Assembly: GCA_900696575.1 (NCBI GenBank)
Contig: CAADHD010000035.1
Span: 62,001-126,000, forward strand
DNA length: 64,000 nucleotides
Direction of reading: 5' to 3'
Source of the DNA: an uncultured Bacteroidota bacterium
GTDB lineage: Bacteria; Bacteroidota; Bacteroidia; AKYH767-A; OLB10
Part shown: positions 32,272-39,591 of the stretch, piece after piece
Numbering within the stretch: position 1 is the first letter of the stretch
Layout: every line of letters starts with the position of its first letter
Notes under the pieces: generated by a model
Told to the model about the DNA's origin: nothing
The model's database searches: none
The model's input: only the letters and a program-made list of their open reading frames with translations
Translations under genes and position numbers: made by a program

Positions 32272-33747
32272 ATGACCCGAAGTTTTTTTCTGAAATGGTT
32301 TGTAATTGCCCTTTCAGCCAGATTGGTATTGCTTACTGCGCTGTTCCTTTCGGCCCAAAAGCATTTTCCCGAAAGGTTTGAAGGGGTGGCTTTTGTACAG
32401 AACGACTGCCAGTACTTTCTCGATCCTGTGGATATGTATTTTGAGAGAGGTCAGTTGGAACTTGAGGCAAGAAAAGGGATTCCCTTTGCCGGCCGCATGC
32501 CCGGTTATTCCGCCCCATACTTTTTACTCAGGTTGGTTTTTGAAAGGGAAGCCGCTCTCAACTTGCTTATGATACTGCAAATTCTGCTCAGTGCTGCCGC
32601 GGTGGTCGCAATAGCCTGGCTGGCCTCTCAATGGTTCAGCGGCAAATATGTTTTTGCGGGTGTGTTTATTCTTATGTTGTTCAGTTTTCACTTGTTTGTT
32701 TTTGATTTTTTTACGCTGGCTGAAAGTCTTTCTGTTTCTGCCTTTTGTTTTTTCCTTTATTTCATTCATTGCTTTTGCCTTTCGCAAAAAAAAAGTCATT
32801 TGGTATGGGCAGGATTTTTTATGGCCTGGCTAATCTTTCTCAGGCCCTTTGCTGCCGCATTGCTTATTCTGATTCCCGCTTTTCTGATGACCGAATACCT
32901 CAGAAAAAGAATCAGTTTTATCCAAGTCATTAAATCAGGTTTGATTTTCATTTTACCCGTTCTTGTATTTGATTTGGCATGGGTTTACCGGAATTTTAAT
33001 GCGTTGGGAAAATTTATTCCGCTCGAAACCTCCATTACCGAATCGTATGGTGAGCGGGGCGCTTATCGTACTTCGGCTGTGGCAATAAGACGACTTATTT
33101 TTTCATGGGGAGGCGAAACCGGAGAATTTTATTCAGGCTCTGAAGCCGAATGGTTTCATTATACTCCGCTTTCAGAAGCAGACCTGTATGAGTTTAAACC
33201 GCATGTCTTCAATGCCTCATTCACCAAAGATTCACTCCTTACGCTTAAAAAGATTTTCAACATGAGTATTGATTCAACGCTCAACGGAAATAAATTAGAT
33301 TCGCTGAACAAGCTGGCAGCATCCATAGCTTATCGCTGGGCCGAAGAGTACAAATCGAAAAATAAAATCAGGTATTATGTACTCAATCCTTTGAAGAGGT
33401 TCAAAAACCTCCTGTCTTCCAATGCTACCATGCTGATTCCTTTTCCGGCTTTTTCTCAAATGAATTTAACAGAAAAAGGAATCAAAGTTTTTTCCATGCT
33501 GCTGTATTACCTGATAACTTTATCAGGAATGGCCGGTACCTGGTGCTATCTTGTTGCCCATCGTTTTAAAAATCCTGCAACGGCAATTGCTGCTCTTGCT
33601 CCCTGGGTGCTGATTGCTGCCATTGTAATAGCTTCTGACATCATGCAATTCCGGTATATTCTTGCGGCCACTCCGGTTTGGATTGTATTCTCTGTTTACT
33701 TTGCTGAACTCTTATTAAAACGATTGCGTAGAAACCCATCCCTATGA
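32272..33747 (+). CDS. GT-C-type membrane glycosyltransferase (ArnT/PMT-like)
   Basis: 491 residues with about ten membrane helices. The first periplasmic loop holds an acidic motif (QNDCQYFLDPVDMYF, about 43-57), where GT-C enzymes carry their catalytic Asp, followed by GRMPGYSAPYFLLRL. A soluble insertion of about 150 residues (250-390) lies between helix groups. GT-C enzymes move sugars from polyprenyl-phosphate donors to lipids, glycans or protein. The next gene, overlapping by 4 bp (ATGA), encodes the kind of glycosyltransferase that makes such donors, which supports the call. Acceptor unknown. Confidence 0.72.
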   Translation: MTRSFFLKWFVIALSARLVLLTALFLSAQKHFPERFEGVAFVQNDCQYFLDPVDMYFERGQLELEARKGIPFAGRMPGYSAPYFLLRLVFEREAALNLLMILQILLSAAAVVAIAWLASQWFSGKYVFAGVFILMLFSFHLFVFDFFTLAESLSVSAFCFFLYFIHCFCLSQKKSHLVWAGFFMAWLIFLRPFAAALLILIPAFLMTEYLRKRISFIQVIKSGLIFILPVLVFDLAWVYRNFNALGKFIPLETSITESYGERGAYRTSAVAIRRLIFSWGGETGEFYSGSEAEWFHYTPLSEADLYEFKPHVFNASFTKDSLLTLKKIFNMSIDSTLNGNKLDSLNKLAASIAYRWAEEYKSKNKIRYYVLNPLKRFKNLLSSNATMLIPFPAFSQMNLTEKGIKVFSMLLYYLITLSGMAGTWCYLVAHRFKNPATAIAALAPWVLIAAIVIASDIMQFRYILAATPVWIVFSVYFAELLLKRLRRNPSL

Positions 33748-34682
33748 GTCCCGAAAATGGCAAGCCGCTTATTTCTGTCGTAAGCCCTGTTTATAGAGCG
33801 GAAAAAATTATTCCCAAACTGGTTGAATTGATTATTCGGGAAGTGGGCAGGATTACCGGCAATTTTGAAATTATTCTTGTTGATGATTGCGGGCCTGATA
33901 ATTCATGGAAAGAAATTCAACGGTGCGCTAAAGAAGATAGCCGGGTGAAAGGCCTAAAACTGAGCCGCAACTTCGGACAGCATTATGCCATTACAGCGGG
34001 ACTTGATTATGCCCAGGGAGAATGGATAGTAGTAATAGATTGCGACCTGCAGGACAGACCGGAAGAAATTCCGGCATTGTATGCCAAAGCCTTAGAAGGT
34101 TATGACATAGTGCTGGCCAGAAGAGAAGAGCGAAAAGACGGATTCTTCAAAAAACTTTTCTCCAAACTGTTTCATATCACGCTGACCTTTTTGAGCGGAA
34201 CAAAGCTCGATAACCGTGTGGCCAATTTCGGTATTTACAACCGGAAAGTGATTGAAGCCACCCGGCAAATGAGAGAAAGCATACGTTTTTTTCCAGCCAT
34301 GATTAAATGGGTTGGATTCCGCAGTGTTTCTGTTCCGGTAACACATGCCTCGCGCGAAGAAGGAAAAACCTCATACAACCTGAAACGACTTTTGAATCTT
34401 GCACTCGATATCATTCTTGCTTACAGCGATAAGCCCATCAGGATAGCCATAAAAACAGGTTTTATCATTTCTGCATTGGCTTTGTTATTTGCCGTTTACA
34501 ACATTTTCAAGGCTCTTACTTTCGGATTTGCCGTATCCGGATATGCCAGCCTTATTGCTTCAATATGGTTCCTTTCAGGATTGATTATCGCCTTCATTGG
34601 CATTGTCGGTTTGTATGTAGGCAAAACATTTGAAGGTGTTAAAAACCGCCCTATTTACATTGTGGATGAAAAAACTTTTTAA
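33744..34682 (+). CDS. GT2 polyprenyl-phosphate glycosyltransferase (GtrB/ArnC/DPM1-like)
   Basis: 312 residues. A GT-A domain with SVVSPVYRAE, the Asp pair in ILVDDCGPDNSW near 45, KLSRNFGQHYAITAGL, and D-x-D-like CDLQDRPEEIP near 100, then two C-terminal membrane helices (about 232-255 and 268-292). This is the architecture of enzymes that load a sugar from a nucleotide donor onto undecaprenyl phosphate. It overlaps the GT-C gene by 4 bp, so the two likely work in series: one makes the lipid-linked sugar, the other transfers it after flipping. It precedes wecE by 8 bp. Confidence 0.92.
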   Translation: MSPENGKPLISVVSPVYRAEKIIPKLVELIIREVGRITGNFEIILVDDCGPDNSWKEIQRCAKEDSRVKGLKLSRNFGQHYAITAGLDYAQGEWIVVIDCDLQDRPEEIPALYAKALEGYDIVLARREERKDGFFKKLFSKLFHITLTFLSGTKLDNRVANFGIYNRKVIEATRQMRESIRFFPAMIKWVGFRSVSVPVTHASREEGKTSYNLKRLLNLALDIILAYSDKPIRIAIKTGFIISALALLFAVYNIFKALTFGFAVSGYASLIASIWFLSGLIIAFIGIVGLYVGKTFEGVKNRPIYIVDEKTF

Positions 34683-34690
34683 AGAGCTTT

Positions 34691-35821
34691 ATGCAAATTC
34701 CGTTCAACAAACCTTTTCTTGTAGGTAAAGAATTAGAATATATCCGTCAATCGGTCTTGTCAGGTAAAATTTCAGGAGACGGCAGCTTTACAAAAAAGTG
34801 TCATCAGTTTTTTGAGGAGCGCTATGGTTTCCTTAAAACCCTGCTTACCACTTCGTGTACCGATGCCCTGGAAATGTGCGCTATTCTCTGCAACATAAAA
34901 CCGGGTGACGAGGTGATTGCTCCTTCCTATACGTTTGTTTCAACCGTCAATGCTTTTGTGCTTCGCGGTGCGCGTATCCGTTTTATTGACAGCCATGCTG
35001 ATCAGCCCAACATGGATGAAAATAAAATTGAAGAAGCTATTTCAAAAAAAACCAGAGCCATCATTCCGGTACATTATGCCGGTGCGGCCTGCAACATGGA
35101 GGTGATTTTGAAAACAGCAAAAAAGCATAAATTGTTTGTTGTTGAAGATGCCGCTCAGGCAATAGATTCATTCTATAAAGGCAAACCCTTAGGAAGCCTT
35201 GGAGATATGTCAGCATTTTCATTTCACGAAACAAAAAATATTATTTCGGGCGAAGGCGGTATGATTATCATCAACCGGAAGCCATTCATCAGGCGCGCAG
35301 AAATCATCCGTGAGAAAGGAACTAACCGCAGTGCATTTTTCAGAGGAGAGGTGAATAAATACGGATGGGTGGATATCGGCTCTTCCTTTCTTCCTTCAGA
35401 ACTAATTGCCGCGTTTCTTTATGCCCAGCTTGAACATTTAGATGAAATTCAGAACCGGAGAAAAGCCATCTGGAAAAAATACCATGAAGCATTATTACCT
35501 CTTGAACTGGCCGGAAAAATCAAGTTACCGGTTATTCCTGATTATGCCACCAATAATGCCCACATGTTTTACATCGTTTGCCGCAACCTGAAAGAGCGCA
35601 CGGCTTTGCTCAGTCATTTAAAAAGCAATGGCATACTCGCAGTGTTTCATTACCTGTCGTTACACAAATCGCCCTTCTATAAAAATTTTCATGGCAAAAA
35701 ACCATTACCCAATGCCGACAGGTTTACCGATTGCCTGGTGCGGCTGCCTTTGTATTTTGAACTCAGCCATGCAGAGCAGGAAAAAGTGATAAAAGAAATT
35801 CTGAAATTTTTTAAAGGCTGA
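34691..35821 (+). CDS. wecE: dTDP-4-amino-4,6-dideoxy-sugar aminotransferase, WecE type
   Basis: 376 residues of the DegT/DnrJ/EryC1 family (fold-type I, PLP). It follows the Escherichia coli WecE pattern as I remember it throughout: IPFNKPFLVGKELEY, SGKISGDGSFTKKC, PSYTFVSTVNAFVLRGA, PVHYAGAACNM, VVEDAAQAIDS, SFHETKNIISGEGG near 177-190 (the Lys binds PLP), EIIREKGTNRS, NAHMFYI and a C-terminal AVFHYLSLH. WecE aminates dTDP-4-keto-6-deoxyglucose at C4 to give dTDP-Fuc4N. It is the third gene of the glycosyltransferase operon. The acetyltransferase and the dTDP-sugar enzymes are not nearby. Confidence 0.92.
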   Translation: MQIPFNKPFLVGKELEYIRQSVLSGKISGDGSFTKKCHQFFEERYGFLKTLLTTSCTDALEMCAILCNIKPGDEVIAPSYTFVSTVNAFVLRGARIRFIDSHADQPNMDENKIEEAISKKTRAIIPVHYAGAACNMEVILKTAKKHKLFVVEDAAQAIDSFYKGKPLGSLGDMSAFSFHETKNIISGEGGMIIINRKPFIRRAEIIREKGTNRSAFFRGEVNKYGWVDIGSSFLPSELIAAFLYAQLEHLDEIQNRRKAIWKKYHEALLPLELAGKIKLPVIPDYATNNAHMFYIVCRNLKERTALLSHLKSNGILAVFHYLSLHKSPFYKNFHGKKPLPNADRFTDCLVRLPLYFELSHAEQEKVIKEILKFFKG

Positions 35822-35825
35822 ACTT

Positions 35826-36833
35826 TTAAACTGCAGGTTGTTTCAGCAACTCCTCATCAGGCTTAGATTCATCATTGAATTTTACTTTTCCTCTTTCATC
35901 GCGGATGGTGCGCGAGTAGAGCGAAATGTTTTTATCGGTCAGAAAACGGAAAAATAATCCGAACCATGAGTAATGCGCTTTTAATGAATCATAAAACGAT
36001 GGGGCGCGTTTTTTGAGTTCCGGCAATTTATTCCATGGTATGGAAGGAAAATCATGATGCTCGTTGTGATAACCTACATTAAAAGCAACAGTATTGAGCG
36101 GACCGTAATAACTGTACGTTTCCTGATTAGGGTCGAGCGTAAGAAAATGTTCTTGTATCCAGCGGGCGCCCAGCGGGTGCAAACCTATGGAGAACATAAA
36201 ACTCAGCAACAAAAACATGAATGATTTAATACCGAAAAAATAAATAATGGCAGCCGAAAACAGAATCTGCACACCCCAGTTTAGCGCCACCCATCCGTCA
36301 AACGGTTTAATTTCTTTCAGCCTGAAAGTGCGGATAGCCTGAAATACGGGATAAAACAAAAGCCAAAGACTTTTACCGATAAATGAATTATTAACCAGTT
36401 TAGCTTCATAAGGTGCAGGTAAATCGGCATCCAACTGATGAACACCCTGAAAGCTGTGATGTTTGATATGGTAACGGGCAAACATGACGGAAGAAGGAAA
36501 AATAATCGGCATATTCGATACAATTCCTGCCAGCATGTTCCAGCTTTTCTTTTTGAAGAGAAGATTATGCGCACATTCGTGAATCATCACAAAAAGTGCA
36601 TGATTAAAAAATGCACCTGCCAGATAAGCCACTCCAAAAACCCACCACCAGCCTGCCTCGCGCAACAGCCAGGAAATAACCACCATCCCTCCTACCAAAA
36701 AAAGAATTACAAGAAAAGTAGATGGATTTTTTCCGATTAGATTTTTTACATCCGGATGCTCTTTGATGATCTGACGTGTGCGGGCGCGGTGCGGCTCCGG
36801 CAGCGGAGAGTAATTAAACCCGGTTGGTTTCAT
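35826..36833 (-). CDS. membrane desaturase resembling sphingolipid delta-4 desaturase (DES1)
   Basis: 335 residues from MKPTGFNYSPLPEPHRAR; the longer frame starts inside a promoter. Several membrane helices and three His boxes are seen: HECAHN near 83, HIKHH near 124 and HNEHH near 257, which hold the di-iron centre. The C-terminal region from GLHPLGARWIQEHF through ETYSYYGPLN, FNVGYHNEHHDFPSIP and LPELKKRAPSFYDSL is very close to the layout of animal dihydroceramide desaturase 1 as I remember it, far more than to ordinary fatty-acyl desaturases. Bacteroidota make dihydroceramides, so a desaturated ceramide product is plausible. No sphingolipid gene is adjacent. It ends 5 bp from the convergent wecE stop. 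Confidence 0.88.
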   Translation of the reverse strand: MKPTGFNYSPLPEPHRARTRQIIKEHPDVKNLIGKNPSTFLVILFLVGGMVVISWLLREAGWWWVFGVAYLAGAFFNHALFVMIHECAHNLLFKKKSWNMLAGIVSNMPIIFPSSVMFARYHIKHHSFQGVHQLDADLPAPYEAKLVNNSFIGKSLWLLFYPVFQAIRTFRLKEIKPFDGWVALNWGVQILFSAAIIYFFGIKSFMFLLLSFMFSIGLHPLGARWIQEHFLTLDPNQETYSYYGPLNTVAFNVGYHNEHHDFPSIPWNKLPELKKRAPSFYDSLKAHYSWFGLFFRFLTDKNISLYSRTIRDERGKVKFNDESKPDEELLKQPAV

Positions 36834-36850
36834 ACATGTTTTAGGTGTTG

Positions 36851-36881
36851 CAAACATAAGCAAGAGTAATCAGCATGCAAC
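36851..36881 (-). promoter_or_regulatory. promoter of the DES1-like gene
   Basis: On the minus strand GTTG (36878-36881), a 19-nt spacer and TATGTTTG (36851-36858, full match to TANNTTTG). The -7 box contains the ATG at 36857, and the ATG at 36833 lies 17 nt downstream. This sets the likely start. Confidence 0.6.
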
Positions 36882-37253
36882 ATTCAATTACATGATGAAT
36901 ATCTGTTCTTTATCCGGCCCCTCTTATTTTCAAATCACTCACACTAAAAGGTGTATAGCTAAAATCATACGATTGTACCAAACCCGGGCATGGAACGGCA
37001 AATAGTTTTGTATTGTCAATAATCAACAAGCCGATATGAAAAAACTGCTGCCTCCCCTGTTTCCCATTTTGATTTTGCTGAATGCCGATGCACAGTCAAA
37101 TTGTATGACTCCCACTTCCCTTCAGTTTTGTCTTTCGGTAATATGACATTAAGAAACGAAAATCATCAATGTGAAGTTATGCTGTTGCTACAACAAGCGC
37201 AGAACAGTGATAAAGTTAAAAATTCTTAAAAAGTTTAGTGCAGGCAGATAAGT
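36882..37253. other. gene-poor gap of about 370 bp
   Basis: Between the DES1-like promoter and the end of the DUF6029 gene. It holds one perfect -7 box on the plus strand (TAGTTTTG, 37002-37009) and a 36-codon frame that encodes little more than a signal peptide (37036-37146). No terminator hairpin and no RNA gene were recognised. Confidence 0.5.
37036..37146 (+). pseudogene. orphan signal-peptide ORF, probable remnant of a secreted-protein gene
   Basis: ATG at 37036 opens MKKLLPPLFPILILLNADAQ, a good signal peptide with an A-Q cut as in other secreted proteins of this window, then only 16 more residues (SNCMTPTSLQFCLSVI) before TGA. A full -7 box (TAGTTTTG) lies 26 nt upstream. Downstream frames stay open for under 30 codons and show no T9SS tail. 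Either the gene has decayed or this is a real 16-residue secreted peptide with two Cys; the former seems likelier. Confidence 0.35.
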
Positions 37254-38882
37254 TTAAAAACTTCCTGTCATTGAAAAAGTAAATCCATTCGAAGCCGGAA
37301 CCTGACGGCAAACACCGCCTACACAAAGCAATCCTTCGCGCTGTTTGCCATATCCAAGCGTAAAACGTAATGTGTTCTTTACATATCCGGCACTGGCGCT
37401 GTAGTAATGTATGCGTTTATCCGTTTTTGGATTGTCGTAATTATATTCATCAAACACAGCTACAAACCAATGAGGCGACACGGTAAATTCCAATAATATC
37501 ATTCCCCAGCTTCGGCTATCCTGATTAGAATACAGATGCTGCAGTTCTGATCGGATACCGTGTTTATCGTTGATGCGATACTCCGTTTCGAGTACATTGA
37601 TATTGGCATTGATGATTCCGTAGCCCGATAAACCCTGAACCACATCTTTATTATAAACCTGATAAATCTCACTGAAAATAAACTTTAGTTTAGGGCTTAA
37701 CTTTTTATTGATTTCAAGAGATGCTTCGCGGAAGTATTTTTCCTTTCCCGGCTTAAAGAAACCGGAAGTATATCCCTGATCATCACCGGTAGCTTTTTTG
37801 TCAATACTGTTTACAATAGATCCCCCTGCAGAAATTTTAGTTCCATACTTGCCACCCAATGTCGTTCCTTTTTTGAAATTGTAAAACAATTCGCCTTGTG
37901 CGCCCATTTCACCATTTGGCTGAGTGGCATAAGGATAAAGTGTAGCCAGCCTGTAGGTTTGTTGTTTGGTGATGGCCGGCAGATAGTTAATTGCAAGATT
38001 GGTGAGAATGGCGGTTCGGTCGGAACGGAAACTCATGTTGTCAATCCGTTTGGCCGAAACGGAAACGCCAAGGTTTTTTGCAGTGTATCCAATGGTAACA
38101 TACAGGGCTTCTCCCTTTTTATAGATGTACCCGTTATCAAAATTAGGGTCGTTGATTTTTGAGGCATACTCTCCGGAAAACGAAACCGGCTCACGGCTCA
38201 ACTGCCAGCGAACAGAATAGGCGCTTACATTCTGAGGAAGAATATAAATCGGGTCATCATCAGTCTGATACTTCGAAACGAAAGCGCCTCCGGCAATAAG
38301 TCTTGTTTTCTTTTCAGACATAGACGGCAGCAATTCATTGAGGTTAATATCACCATCAGCGCCACGTACAAGACCGGGACCGTAATCCATAAAGGAGCGC
38401 TGGCGGCCAATCATTGCTTTTAAGTTTATGCCTTTAACGGGCTGATAACGGAGACGAATTCCATCCATAGCATTATCAAAACCCAATCCCCATTCCTGAT
38501 AAGAACGAAAGATTAAACCATAACCAAACTGCTCATAAAAATTTCCACCGGTTATTTCCAGACCTTCAAGGTTGTAAGTTACATACCGGAAGAGGAAACT
38601 GTTGCCTTCGTAGCGTCTGTCATATCCCTGCAATGCATTCAGGAATGATTCGTAGCGCAATCCGGCAGAAAAGTTTCCGGAAGCATAAGTCAGGTTCAGA
38701 AAACTGTTGGCCAGCAGTTTTTCCTGAACATCGGGGGCGCCAATGGCCGAGTCACGTTTGTAAAGCTGAGCATCCGTCTGAAAATTACCATGCAGCCCCG
38801 GAGTTGCCTGTTGGGCATTGGCAGTTATGGATGCAATAATCAATACCGGCAAAACCGGCAGTATTCTCCAAATACTTTTCAC
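37254..38882 (-). CDS. DUF6029-family outer-membrane beta-barrel protein
   Basis: 542 residues from a GTG start. Signal peptide ends ITANAQ (about 24). The rest is rich in alternating aromatic beta strands with short turns (GLHGNFQTDAQLY, GLRYESFLNALQGYD, GGNFYEQFGYGLIFRSYQEWGLGFDNAMDGIR), ending FTFSMTGSF with a terminal Phe as outer-membrane barrels do. The NFYEQFG...D-N-A-M-D-G-I-R region fits DUF6029, a Bacteroidota family. It follows the TlpA gene by 30 bp and is probably cotranscribed with it. TlpA-DUF6029 pairs recur in this phylum as I recall; the joint role is not known. Confidence 0.85.
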   Translation of the reverse strand: MKSIWRILPVLPVLIIASITANAQQATPGLHGNFQTDAQLYKRDSAIGAPDVQEKLLANSFLNLTYASGNFSAGLRYESFLNALQGYDRRYEGNSFLFRYVTYNLEGLEITGGNFYEQFGYGLIFRSYQEWGLGFDNAMDGIRLRYQPVKGINLKAMIGRQRSFMDYGPGLVRGADGDINLNELLPSMSEKKTRLIAGGAFVSKYQTDDDPIYILPQNVSAYSVRWQLSREPVSFSGEYASKINDPNFDNGYIYKKGEALYVTIGYTAKNLGVSVSAKRIDNMSFRSDRTAILTNLAINYLPAITKQQTYRLATLYPYATQPNGEMGAQGELFYNFKKGTTLGGKYGTKISAGGSIVNSIDKKATGDDQGYTSGFFKPGKEKYFREASLEINKKLSPKLKFIFSEIYQVYNKDVVQGLSGYGIINANINVLETEYRINDKHGIRSELQHLYSNQDSRSWGMILLEFTVSPHWFVAVFDEYNYDNPKTDKRIHYYSASAGYVKNTLRFTLGYGKQREGLLCVGGVCRQVPASNGFTFSMTGSF

Positions 38883-38912
38883 AGTTAGGTTAAGGTTTAA
38901 AAAGGTTAAAAT

Positions 38913-39425
38913 TTATTTCTGACTGAGTGCTTTTACTTTTTCGAAAAGTCTTTTTTCATCACCGGGAGCATAAGTCGTATGCTGGTGAACTACTTCGCGG
39001 TTGCCGTTCAACAGAAAAGTGTGCGGAACAAGATTTACATTCATAGCCCGTTTCAGGTCTCCGTTAGGGTCAAGATAAACTTCATACTCCCAACCCTTAC
39101 CTTTAACCAAAGGAGCAACGCTGTTCATCGTTCGGGAATCATCAATAGACACAGCTACTAATTTAACCCCGGTTTCCTTCTGCCAGTCATCGTATTCTTC
39201 GGCTATGGCTGATAGCTCGGCAATACAGGGTTTGCACCAGGTGGCCCAAAAGGATATAATCATGGGCTTGCTGTCATTTTTCAAATCAGCAGTAGAGAAT
39301 GAGGTTCCGTTAAGTTTTTTAACTGACACATGCGGCAACAAGGTTATTGACTTCTCCTGAGCGAAAGAGGTTATTTCTGAAATAATAAAAAATGCTGACA
39401 AGAGAATTTTTTGAACTGGTTTCAT
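38913..39425 (-). CDS. TlpA-family thiol:disulfide oxidoreductase
   Basis: 170 residues. Signal peptide to about residue 22 (SFAQ). The thioredoxin-like domain has the active site WATWCKPCIAEL near 58-69, cis-Pro in NLVPHTFLLNG near 132 and the insertion between strand and helix usual for TlpA/ResA. A periplasmic reductant or redox chaperone for Cys proteins. It is the first gene of a two-gene unit with DUF6029; the barrel protein itself has Cys only near the C-terminus (CVGGVC), which could be a substrate site. Confidence 0.93.
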   Translation of the reverse strand: MKPVQKILLSAFFIISEITSFAQEKSITLLPHVSVKKLNGTSFSTADLKNDSKPMIISFWATWCKPCIAELSAIAEEYDDWQKETGVKLVAVSIDDSRTMNSVAPLVKGKGWEYEVYLDPNGDLKRAMNVNLVPHTFLLNGNREVVHQHTTYAPGDEKRLFEKVKALSQK

Positions 39426-39591
39426 AATCTTTTAGTGCGGCTGTAAAATTAAACAACGGTTTTTGAATGAAACAGAGCGAAATTCAAGCTTAAGTTCTAA
39501 TACATTTGTATGTTATACAATAAAATTATTATTGGTGCTCAGATTAATTAAATCTTTTCTACATTTACCGAAACTTTCAACCCCTAAGCTT

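Noticed and set aside
37143-37231. Short frame after the orphan signal peptide (starts at an ATG overlapping its TGA)
   Set aside because: Only 29 codons, no recognisable motif; could be the shifted remainder of a decayed gene but cannot be supported.
39463-39591. 43 extra N-terminal codons of the Cys-rich T9SS protein
   Set aside because: They precede a clear signal peptide, contain a promoter-like TACATTTG, and would bury the signal peptide inside the protein.
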